NCBI RefSeq assembly: GCF_003202285.1
Contig: NZ_MASW01000001.1
Coordinates: forward strand, 1,488,001 to 1,552,000
Origin: Prauserella muralis
Lineage (GTDB): Bacteria; Actinomycetota; Actinomycetes; Mycobacteriales; Pseudonocardiaceae
DNA: 64,000 nt
Direction: 5' to 3'
Shown here: positions 9,931 to 16,847 of the stretch, in pieces
How the letters are laid out: each line of letters opens with the position of its first letter
Numbering within the stretch: the stretch's first letter is position 1
Position numbers and translations under genes: made by a program
The notes under the pieces: generated by a model
The model's input: the letters and a program-made list of their open reading frames with translations, nothing else
The model's database searches: none
Told to the model about the DNA's origin: nothing

Positions 9931-11082
9931 TCAGCGCGCCGGGCCCGTACCGAAGTAGGCCTTGCACACGCCGTTGGTGTAGTCGGCGGCGACCTGCAGC
10001 ACGTCCCGGCCGCCGTTGACGGGCAGCAGGGTGGAGCTGTAGTTGGGGCACCAGTTGTCGTAGGGGCGGCGGACGTGCACCGGCGCGGGCACCTCGTACC
10101 ACGGGCCGCTGCCGAGGTGGTCGTTGGCGAGCAGGGTCCTGCCGTTGCCGGGCAGCGGGCGGCTGCGCTTGTCGACGTAGATCTGGCCGACCATGAGGAT
10201 GCGGGTACCGCGCGGGCCGCCGGGGAACAGCGTGATGGTCTGCGCGTGCTGGAAGTGGTTGCCCGTGGCGGTGGCGACGCGGGTGCCGGGTGCGGCCGGG
10301 TCGCCGAAGGTGGCGCCGTCGGGGGAGATCTTGAAGTAGGGGTCGCAGAAGCGGTCGCCGTAGTTGCAGATCTCGTAGGCGAAGTAGTACCGCCCGTCGG
10401 GCAGCCTCCGCACGATGGGCATGCCGGGCCGCACCCGGTGGGGCGGGATGGCCATCGTGCGCTGCTTGGCGCCCCAGGTGATGCCGTCGACGCTGGCGAC
10501 GCGGTTGAGCACCTGGGCGTGCTGGGGTGCCTCGGTCTCGTCGGCGTAGTGCAGCCAGAGCCTGCCCGCGGCGTCGACCGTGAACTCCGGCTCCCACACG
10601 CCGTCGCGGTTGTGGGAGCGGACGGGTTCGGCGAGGAAACTCCAGGTGCGGCCGAGGTTGCGGCTGGCCCAGACCCGGATGCCGATGCGGCGTGACGGTC
10701 CGGCGTGCTGGCGGTAGCTGGCGGCCCACAACAGCGTGCCTGCCCGCAGCCTGCCGACGCGCTGCGGCAGTTCGTAGAGCGTGCCGCAGCACATGCCCGC
10801 CCGGCCTGCGGGGTCGCGCACCTCGCCGACGCGGGTGAAGCTGCGGCCCTCGTCGAGGCTCTCGAAGATCGGCGCGTAGTAGCCGTGGCGGTCGCGGCTG
10901 GTGATGGAGGCGAGGATGCGGCCGTCGCGCAGCAGGCCGCCGTGCTCGGTGCGGATGAGCCGGGGGTAGGAGCCCGCGCCGTCGTGCAGCAGGGTGCGCC
11001 CGGTGGGCTGGGCTGCCGCGGCGGGGGAGAGCAGGCCCGTGGACAGCAGCAGGCAGAACGACAGGACGACCAGGCGGTGCAT
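9931..11082 (-). CDS. secreted sialidase-fold (BNR-type) protein
   Basis: 383 aa. A cleavable signal peptide (MHRLVVLSFCLLLSTGLLSPAAAA) is followed by a six-bladed propeller with Asp-box-like turns (SLDEGRSFTR, SRNLGRTWSF, SVDGITWG). Several Cys (MCCG, CNYGDRFCD, WCPNYSS, GVCK) suggest disulphides. The family includes sialidases and other exo-glycosidases, but I cannot identify the catalytic Arg triad with certainty, so substrate is open. It is likely an extracellular glycan-binding or glycan-cleaving enzyme tied to the surface polysaccharide locus. Confidence 0.72.
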   Translation of the reverse strand: MHRLVVLSFCLLLSTGLLSPAAAAQPTGRTLLHDGAGSYPRLIRTEHGGLLRDGRILASITSRDRHGYYAPIFESLDEGRSFTRVGEVRDPAGRAGMCCGTLYELPQRVGRLRAGTLLWAASYRQHAGPSRRIGIRVWASRNLGRTWSFLAEPVRSHNRDGVWEPEFTVDAAGRLWLHYADETEAPQHAQVLNRVASVDGITWGAKQRTMAIPPHRVRPGMPIVRRLPDGRYYFAYEICNYGDRFCDPYFKISPDGATFGDPAAPGTRVATATGNHFQHAQTITLFPGGPRGTRILMVGQIYVDKRSRPLPGNGRTLLANDHLGSGPWYEVPAPVHVRRPYDNWCPNYSSTLLPVNGGRDVLQVAADYTNGVCKAYFGTGPAR

Positions 11083-11193
11083 CACGCCCCCTTCGCGCAG
11101 TGACCGCGCGATTACACCATGCTCCAGCCTTGGGCGTCCCGATGGATCAAGTAGCATGCGGCCGACGCGCGCCGGTGTCCGGGGGGAGTTCAG

Positions 11194-12474
11194 GTGAAGC
11201 GGTCCCGAGCCATCCAGTCGTCTCTTGGCCTGCTGGCTGTGATCCTGGCCACCGGCTGCACCAGCACGGTGGGCGGCACTCCTGCGGCGATCGGCCAGTC
11301 GCCCGCGGAGCAGCGCACCGCTGTCCCGGACGGGCAGATTCTGCTCCAGGAACCGGGCAGCGAGGGTCCGTTCGAGTTCGGAGGCACGCCCGCGTACGAC
11401 GCCTGCCTGGTGCTGTCGATGGCGGACGTGACCGAGGCGGGGTTCACGCTGGACCTCGGCCAAGCCCCGCAGCCCCAGTTGGTCAACTGGCATCAGATCG
11501 CCGACGGCAGGCACGATCCCGCGCAGCAGAGCAGCACGTCGAACAGCGGCCAGAGCACATGCAACCTGCCCGGCCCCGGTGGCAATCTGCTCGGGTTGAC
11601 CATCCACCAGTCGCCGTTCGACCATCCTGACGGACGCGAGGCGACCGAGCGGATCTTCAGCAGGAACAACACGGTCGACAAGGAGATTCTGAGCGAGGAG
11701 ACGATCGCCGGAATTCGCGTCGTGACCACGGAGGCCGACCTGGGCGGATGGCTCGTCGGGTTCTTCGGGGACGACTACTACGCGACCCTGCTGGCGGACG
11801 TGGAGGAGACCGGGGTGGCCGGCCGGTCGCCGGAGCAGGTCCGCGACGCCCTGGTGACCTCGGTCGCGCGGGGGCTGGCGGAGGGGCCCACCCCGCCGGC
11901 GCGATACTCGTATGCCGAGCCCTATTCCTGGGTACAGCCGCCCTGCACGTTGTTCCCGGCCGAGGACTACCAGCAGTCCTTCGACATGCCGGACATCGGC
12001 AGGGTGGAGGAGCGCTACAGCATGTCCGAGGTCATGACCACGCCGTCAGCGCAAGGCGGAACGCAGGATCACGAGCCGAGCACCTTCGTGCGGACATCGT
12101 GCAGGCGGCAGAACGAGCAGGTCGCGAACTCCGTCGTCGGGGACTCGGACGTGCCACCGGAGGACATGGTCGTGGAGTTCTCGCACTACCGCGAGCTCCG
12201 CGGTGCTGAGCAGGACAACAGCTACGACTGCGATGGTGACCGGAAGTACGACCATCCCCATGGGCCGCCGATCAAGCTCAAGAACGTGGTCGGCGACGGG
12301 TACGTGTGCTTCGTGAGGTACGGCGAGCACAACCCGGGGTTCACGTTCAAGGTCGGCAGGACGGTGGTAGAGATCACCAGCTGGAACCCGAGCACCTACA
12401 AGGACACGCAGAGCATGAGCGCGGTACTCGAGCAGACGTCGAAGGACATCGCCGGACGGCTCGCCGAGCGGTAG
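11194..12474 (+). CDS. DUF3558-type lipoprotein
   Basis: 426 aa. The signal peptide ends in the lipobox LATGC, so Cys22 would be lipidated and the protein anchored outside the membrane. Two regions each resemble the actinobacterial DUF3558 domain (DACLVLSMADVTEAGF at about residue 70; PCTLFPAEDYQQSF at about 250), with paired Cys in each. Function of the family is unknown. Tandem duplication of the domain is inferred from the repeated CxL pattern. It is monocistronic, reading away from the sialidase-fold gene. Confidence 0.72.
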   Translation: MKRSRAIQSSLGLLAVILATGCTSTVGGTPAAIGQSPAEQRTAVPDGQILLQEPGSEGPFEFGGTPAYDACLVLSMADVTEAGFTLDLGQAPQPQLVNWHQIADGRHDPAQQSSTSNSGQSTCNLPGPGGNLLGLTIHQSPFDHPDGREATERIFSRNNTVDKEILSEETIAGIRVVTTEADLGGWLVGFFGDDYYATLLADVEETGVAGRSPEQVRDALVTSVARGLAEGPTPPARYSYAEPYSWVQPPCTLFPAEDYQQSFDMPDIGRVEERYSMSEVMTTPSAQGGTQDHEPSTFVRTSCRRQNEQVANSVVGDSDVPPEDMVVEFSHYRELRGAEQDNSYDCDGDRKYDHPHGPPIKLKNVVGDGYVCFVRYGEHNPGFTFKVGRTVVEITSWNPSTYKDTQSMSAVLEQTSKDIAGRLAER

Positions 12475-12526
12475 TCCCGAGCCGGTGGCCCGGAGACGGC
12501 GGGCTCATCGGCGCGGCCTTGGCTGC

Positions 12527-13147
12527 CTAGCCGTGGGGGTCGGTGGCGTCCTCACCGAAGGCGGCGGCGAGCGCCTTCGCGATCATGTCCGGCAGCTGGC
12601 CCCGTCCGTCGTCCTCGGCCCAGCACACCAGCGCGGTGTGGAGTGTGGCCAGGCAGGCACTGGCCGCCGCCTGGATACGCAGGACTGTGTCGGGATCGGC
12701 GGCATCGACCCCGAGCGCGTCAACGATGCTCCGTTGCAGGGCGTAGTGGTTGTCGAGGTGCTTGGCCCGCAACGCCGGTGTCGAGATCATGAGCCGGAGG
12801 CGGGCAAGCAGGAACTCTCGGCCCGCCGCCAGGTCGTCGCCACCGGTCAACGTCGTGGCCGACTCGATGAGCGCCCTGCCGATGCGGCGGACCAGCGGCT
12901 GCACGTCCGGCGACGCGGCGATCCGCTCGGCGACGAGCGCCCCGTGCTGGTCGAGAAGCACGAGGTCTTCCTTGGTGGGGAAGTGCCGGTACACGGTCAT
13001 GGGCGAGACGCCAGCCGCTTCGGCGACATCGGTCACGGTCGTGGCGTCGTATCCGCGCTCGGTGAACAGCCGGATGGCGTGCGCCTGTATCGCGCGCTGG
13101 GTCTCTGCTCGCCGCTGCGCTCGCAGTGTTGAGTACTGGCCGGGCAC
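12527..13147 (-). CDS. TetR-family repressor
   Basis: 206 aa from GTG 13147. The HTH segment is at about residues 15-60 (AIQAHAIRLFTERGYDATTVTDVAEAAGVSP, MTVYRHFPTKEDLVL, read in two parts). The C-terminal ligand/dimer domain is Ala- and Leu-rich. It is divergent from an SDR oxidoreductase gene, and three 13-bp operator-like repeats lie in the 75 bp between them, so it very likely represses that gene and itself. The frame stays open upstream but no other start is placed as well before the HTH. Confidence 0.88.
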   Translation of the reverse strand: MPGQYSTLRAQRRAETQRAIQAHAIRLFTERGYDATTVTDVAEAAGVSPMTVYRHFPTKEDLVLLDQHGALVAERIAASPDVQPLVRRIGRALIESATTLTGGDDLAAGREFLLARLRLMISTPALRAKHLDNHYALQRSIVDALGVDAADPDTVLRIQAAASACLATLHTALVCWAEDDGRGQLPDMIAKALAAAFGEDATDPHG

Positions 13148-13149
13148 GT

Positions 13150-13198
13150 GGTAGACACTAACACGTTGGTAGTCACTACCATATTGGTAGCGACTAAC
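13150..13198. promoter_or_regulatory. three tandem TetR operator-like repeats
   Basis: Three 13-bp copies begin at 13150, 13168 and 13186, exactly 18 bp apart: GGTAGACACTAAC, GGTAGTCACTACC and GGTAGCGACTAAC. The middle copy is a palindrome around its central base. They fill the gap between the TetR start (13147) and the SDR start, overlapping where both promoters must lie. Assignment to the neighbouring TetR protein is inference from location and symmetry. Confidence 0.72.
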
Positions 13199-13222
13199 AG
13201 ATAATGGGATGGGGTGGGTGGC

Positions 13223-14002
13223 ATGGGCGAGCTGACCGGACGAACGGCTCTCGTGACCGGAGCGTCGCGCGGTATCGGGCAGGCGATCGCGACCCGGCTG
13301 GCAGCGCACGGCGCGCTGGTCATCGTGCATTTCGGCACGGATGCAGCCGGTGCGAAGGCGACAGTCGAGGCGATCGAGCGAGCGGGTGGAAGCGCGCGCG
13401 CCGTCCGGGCGGAACTCGGCGGGGACGACGACGTCGACACGCTGTTCGCGGGAGTGGAGGAAGCGCTCGCGGGGCGCTCGCTCGACATCCTCGTCAACAA
13501 CGCGGCGGCCCCGCCTGCCGGTCCGCTCGGAGCCACGACGCGGGCGCAGTTCGACCACCTCTTCGCGGTGAACGTGCGCGCGCCGTACTTCATCATCCAG
13601 CGGGCCTTGCCCATGCTTCGCGATGGCGGGCGCATCGTCACGATCTCATCGGTGGCGACGCGGATGGCCAACCCCGCCCAGACGTCGTTCGCCATGACGA
13701 AGGGCGCGGTGGAGACGATGAGCCTGACGCTGGCCAACGAACTCGGGGCCCGGGGAATCACGGTGAACGCCGTGGCACCCGGGGCCACCCGGACGGCGAC
13801 CAACGGCCCGGTCTTCGACCCGCCCGGCCTGGCCGAACTCATCGCCGGAACGACGGCGCTCGAGCGGCTGGGCGGGCCCGACGACGTCGCCGACGTGGTC
13901 GCGTTTCTCGCCTCCGACGCGGCACGGTGGATCACCGGCCAGGTCATCGACGCCAGCGGGGGCCTGTTCCTCGGCCCCCGGCCGGCCGTTACCGGTAGTT
14001 AA
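13223..14002 (+). CDS. SDR-family oxidoreductase (FabG-like)
   Basis: 259 aa from ATG 13223 (GTG 13214 also possible). The cofactor motif TGASRGIG and the NNAA segment are present. The expected active-site Ser (TISSVATR) is present, but at the YxxxK site the sequence reads FAMTKGAVE, with Phe in place of Tyr. The last residues and TAA stop lie inside the left att repeat of the element that follows. Before insertion the gene would have ended at the same place with TGA. Regulated by the divergent TetR gene. Confidence 0.83.
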   Translation: MGELTGRTALVTGASRGIGQAIATRLAAHGALVIVHFGTDAAGAKATVEAIERAGGSARAVRAELGGDDDVDTLFAGVEEALAGRSLDILVNNAAAPPAGPLGATTRAQFDHLFAVNVRAPYFIIQRALPMLRDGGRIVTISSVATRMANPAQTSFAMTKGAVETMSLTLANELGARGITVNAVAPGATRTATNGPVFDPPGLAELIAGTTALERLGGPDDVADVVAFLASDAARWITGQVIDASGGLFLGPRPAVTGS

Positions 14003-14010
14003 TGAACTGC
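13985..14010. repeat. left direct repeat (attL) of yajQ-integrated element
   Basis: 26-bp copy of the 3' end of the YajQ-family gene, matching 16026-16051 at 25 of 26 positions (A at 14001 versus G at 16042). It includes the reverse of the yajQ stop codon and its last codons, separated from the real gene by 2 kb of foreign DNA. It also supplies the last codons and stop of the SDR gene. Confidence 0.8.
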
Positions 14011-14224
14011 GCCTTGACCCCAGAAGCGACGTCCTGCGCGTAGGTTGTGGCCTGCGTTTGTCGATGGTGGCTCGTCGTCAGTGATCGCCCCTGGAATGGG
14101 CCATCTGTACCGGATCTGTACCGGTGAGGTCGAGTTCATGGCACAGGCGTAACAAACGGCGTCTGAGCGCAGAATACCTACGCAGCGATGTTGCCGTCAC
14201 GTTGTGGAAGGGTGCTGACGCCTA

Positions 14225-15103
14225 GTGGCCGCTACGTCTGAGCTGGAGTTGAAGACTGCTTGCGACTGGGCGAAGGACCTGGTCTCATACGCGTCATTAG
14301 ACGACCTTGAACGTGGCTTCGTGCAACCGGAGGAATCCTTAGTTGCTATCTGCCGAGAGGCCCAGAATGCGCTGAGAGTAGCTCGCACGACGGCACTCGA
14401 GTCTATATCCTCTGCCCATATTATCAATCGGGTTGAAAAAATCTCCACCGGAAAGACCCTTACTGGTCTTTTTACGCATGCTGCGCAGAGTTCTTTGAGG
14501 TCGGCGCTCCTGTTTGCTGGAGCTGGTCTCGATCGCACGCTTAAACAGCTAGTAGACGACACGATTGTTTACCTTGTGGAGTTCGAGGTAAAGAGCCGGG
14601 AGACTTTTCATGGGTTCGCCGAAGAGCACATTTCGTCGTCTGATGCGGGAGGTATTGATGCCCGGTCGCTGGTCAGGATCCTGCTCGGCGAGGGTCAAAG
14701 TCCGAAGGGTATCGTGCTGAACCGGTGGTCACAGCATCTTCGGTCGTCCAGTGCGCAGTCGGTTGAGCGAGTGGAAGAGATCGCTGTTGCGCTGGGTGTG
14801 ACTGATCGACATATTCGCAGTCGAATAAAGCCAGGAAAGTCGGAGTCGGCAATGCTCAAGCGTGCATTTGTGGCGAGGAACGAGATCGCCCACGAGTTGG
14901 ATATCACTAAACCAAAGGCCGACGTTCGAGCGCGCTTGGAAACGCTTCAAAAGAGGCGATCAATTGGCGAAATACAAGGATATGTCAAAGAGATAATTAA
15001 CGTTGGGCAGTTGGTCATTAATGACGTTAGTGGGCGCTTGCGGGTCGCGAATTACGAACAATTCCGACAGGCGCGCTGGGAGGACATCACCCAGAAGTCT
15101 TGA
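14225..15103 (+). CDS. HEPN-motif protein (RiboL-PSP-HEPN-like), putative RNase effector
   Basis: 292 aa from GTG 14225. The best recognisable feature is RNEIAH at residues 218-223, the Rx4-6H signature of HEPN ribonucleases with the favoured polar residue after Arg, flanked by helical sequence (LKRAFVARNEIAHELD). The N-terminal 120 residues are helical and may hold a second module. HEPN proteins of this type are found in anti-phage systems and toxin-antitoxin pairs. The gene has many AT-rich codons unlike its neighbours and is the only intact cargo of the small element. No antitoxin or ATPase partner is beside it. Family call is by motif only. Confidence 0.6.
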   Translation: MAATSELELKTACDWAKDLVSYASLDDLERGFVQPEESLVAICREAQNALRVARTTALESISSAHIINRVEKISTGKTLTGLFTHAAQSSLRSALLFAGAGLDRTLKQLVDDTIVYLVEFEVKSRETFHGFAEEHISSSDAGGIDARSLVRILLGEGQSPKGIVLNRWSQHLRSSSAQSVERVEEIAVALGVTDRHIRSRIKPGKSESAMLKRAFVARNEIAHELDITKPKADVRARLETLQKRRSIGEIQGYVKEIINVGQLVINDVSGRLRVANYEQFRQARWEDITQKS

Positions 15104-15636
15104 CAAACCGTAATGCCCGTGGGCGGACTCTCGTCGACCTGACGTAGCTCGTCACGGTGTGTCAAACGGCATGTCAACTCCGAGTTCAGCCCGCCTCAGC
15201 AAGTTGCATCTTGACACGGCGTGGTAGCCCTCGGCGAGGTCGACGAGTTGCCGCCGGGCCAACGGCGAGCGTGACGTGGGCACTCCCCCGGCAAGTTCGC
15301 AGACCTGCTTGTCCGCGAGGACACCTCATTCTTCTGGCGGCGGCTGTGGGACTGCTCGGCGCCTGCCTTACCGGGCCGCAGCGCGGGCGGCAAGGCAGAC
15401 GCAAGCCCGCGCTTGATGGCCGGGATCGGACGGGCCGGATCAGCGACGCGGCAGGGGCCCTTGAACGTAACGCCATCGACGACGCGCGGTAGTTCCATGT
15501 TCGGGAGCGGTTCACCGTAGCGTCAGTAGGCAGCCGTACATCGCGCCACCCAGTACCAAGACCAGTCGCTGGAGCAACGAGCTCCCAGCCCTCGTCGCGG
15601 CGGCGCTTCGAACGCCACCTAGAGGGGTTCCGGCCA
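15104..15636. other. non-coding/decayed interior of the small element
   Basis: No reading frame here looks like a real protein on either strand. A frame on the minus strand (15196-15498) and fragments on the plus strand are uninterpretable and carry no known motif. Near 15156-15180 a pair of TGTCAA words occurs, possibly left from integrase binding sites. This probably held the N-terminal part of the integrase and other genes before deletion. Confidence 0.5.
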
Positions 15637-16020
15637 ATGCCAGGAGAGATCGAGAACGAGACTGACCCGCGACGGCCGACTCGCCGCTACGCCAACCTTC
15701 TGTTCACGTGTGGCGACGGGCAACCGAACCACCGGGCCGACTGGTCGAACATCTCCCGACCTGCCGCCGAACAGATGCGACTGCGGAGCGGCTTCAGCCT
15801 GCGCGACCTGTGGCACTACTTCGCGGCCGTGTTGATCTTTGGCGGTGCGAACGTGAAGATGGTCCGCCTCGTCATGGGGCACACGATCCCGACCGTCACG
15901 TTCAGCACCTACGTCGGCTACTGGCCCGACGCCATGCATCAAACCGGACGCTCGTGGAGTTGGCACTCGGTTGACCGGGGTTGTGCCCGAGGCCAGGGTG
16001 GAGTGAGCATGCGCAGGTAG
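15637..16020 (+). pseudogene. tyrosine integrase remnant, catalytic residues lost
   Basis: The frame matches only the C-terminal catalytic part of phage-type integrases: LLFTCGDGQP (normally LLFTTxxGxP), SLRDLWHYFAAVLIFGGANV, VRLVMGHTIPTVTFSTYVGYWPDA. The box II signature HDLRH is changed to RDLWH, so both the His and the essential Arg are replaced. The later GH and the nucleophile Tyr remain. No N-terminal SAM-like or core-binding domain is visible upstream. It ends 6 bp before the right att repeat. I read it as a dead remnant of the integrase that inserted the element in yajQ. Confidence 0.78.
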
Positions 16021-16025
16021 GCGCA

Positions 16026-16051
16026 GCCGTTACCGGTAGTTGATGAACTGC
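16026..16051. repeat. right direct repeat (attR) at the yajQ 3' end
   Basis: The chromosomal copy of the 26-bp repeat, containing the yajQ stop (complement TAA at 16030-16032) and last seven codons (FINYR end). The left copy is at 13985-14010. Integration here leaves the yajQ protein unchanged. Confidence 0.8.
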
Positions 16052-16521
16052 AGTGCGATGCCGAAGTCCTTGTTCTTCAGCAGGCTGATGACCTCCTGAA
16101 GGTGGTCCTTCTTCTTGCCGGACACCCGCAGCTGGTCGCCCTGGATCTGGGCCTGCACGCCCTTGGGGCCCTCGTCGCGGATGTACTTGGCGATGGCCTT
16201 GGCCTTGTCGGAGGCGATGCCTTCGAGGACCTTGCCGTGCACCTTGTGCACCTTGCCGGAGACGGCGGGCTCACCGGCCTCGAAGGCCTTCAGTGAGATG
16301 CCCCGCTTGACCAGCTTCTCCTTGAAGACGTCCACCGCGGCGCGGACCCGCTCCTCGGTCTCGGCCTCGATGGTGATGGTCTCGTCACCGGACCATTCGA
16401 TCCTGGCGCCGGTGCCCCGGAAGTCGAACCGCGTGGACAGCTCCTTACCGGCCTGGTTCAGCGCGTTGTCCACCTCCTGGCGGTCGACCTTGCTCACCAC
16501 GTCGAAAGACGGATCGGCCAC
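16030..16521 (-). CDS. yajQ: YajQ-family cyclic-dinucleotide/nucleic-acid binding protein
   Basis: 163 aa, the usual family length, from GTG 16521 (GAGGTG upstream). Family segments seen: [37 protein letters not shown]-like [27 protein letters not shown] and the end [12 protein letters not shown]. YajQ proteins fold as two RRM-like domains. They bind c-di-GMP in Xanthomonas and have been linked to RNA and phage transcription elsewhere. Its conserved 3' end is the integration site of the element on its left. Confidence 0.92.
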   Translation of the reverse strand: MADPSFDVVSKVDRQEVDNALNQAGKELSTRFDFRGTGARIEWSGDETITIEAETEERVRAAVDVFKEKLVKRGISLKAFEAGEPAVSGKVHKVHGKVLEGIASDKAKAIAKYIRDEGPKGVQAQIQGDQLRVSGKKKDHLQEVISLLKNKDFGIALQFINYR

Positions 16522-16641
16522 GTCACACACCTCGTCGTCGGGAAGTTCTGGATTGGTACCACCCTAGTCACCGGCTACCCCGGTCGGCGGCAGGCCTGGT
16601 GCGTTGGGTACTCTGTTCGTCGGCCGGTGAGGACCGGTCCT

Positions 16642-16723
16642 GGCGGGTTGCCCGAGCGGCCAAAGGGAGCTGACTGTAAATCAGCCGGCACAGCCTACGG
16701 GGGTTCGAATCCCTCACCCGCCA
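16642..16723 (+). tRNA. tRNA-Tyr (GTA)
   Basis: 82 nt. Acceptor stem GGCGGGT / ACCCGCC with discriminator A. The anticodon stem GCTGA/TCAGC encloses CTGTAAA, giving anticodon GTA. The long variable arm is typical of bacterial tRNA-Tyr. The T arm is GGGGGTTCGAATCCCTC. CCA is not encoded. From the anticodon loop onward the sequence is duplicated at 30404, marking AICE integration. The intact copy is on the int side. Confidence 0.97.
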
Positions 16724-16773
16724 CACGAGCTGAAACGCCCCGCTGACCTGCCAAGACAGGGCAGCGGGGCGTT
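16674..16773. repeat. AICE att repeat, int-proximal copy (100 bp)
   Basis: Perfect 100-bp direct repeat with 30404-30503. It runs from the anticodon loop (CTGTAAA) through the 3' half of tRNA-Tyr and nearly all of the downstream terminator hairpin. Crossover must have occurred inside it. The duplication restores a functional tRNA on this side. Confidence 0.97.
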
Positions 16774-16775
16774 TC
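16732..16775 (+). terminator. tRNA-Tyr terminator hairpin
   Basis: A perfect 14-bp stem GAAACGCCCCGCTG / CAGCGGGGCGTTTC with a 16-nt loop, starting 8 nt after the tRNA. A second copy at 30462-30503 lies at the far att repeat with the last two pairs lost. Confidence 0.85.
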
Positions 16776-16847
16776 TCATGCGTGCGGTGGTGTGCGGACG
16801 TATGCGGTGTCCGCCGGGTGTCTACGGCAAATACGCGGCAAAGTTTT

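Larger units (their letters stand above)
13985..16051. mobile_element. small decayed integrative element in the 3' end of yajQ
   Basis: About 2.04 kb bounded by 26-bp direct repeats of the yajQ 3' end. Contents: one intact gene with a HEPN-type motif, about 0.5 kb of non-coding or decayed sequence, and the C-terminal part of a tyrosine integrase whose end lies 6 bp from the right repeat, the usual place for an integrase gene. An 11-bp tandem repeat (ATCTGTACCGG at 14103 and 14114) near the left end may be a recombinase arm site. GC content drops clearly against the flanks. The element can no longer move by its own integrase. Confidence 0.78.

Noticed and set aside
15196-15498. Small gene on the minus strand within the decayed element
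   Set aside because: The translation has no recognisable motif, unlikely composition and no ribosome site. Treated as non-coding.
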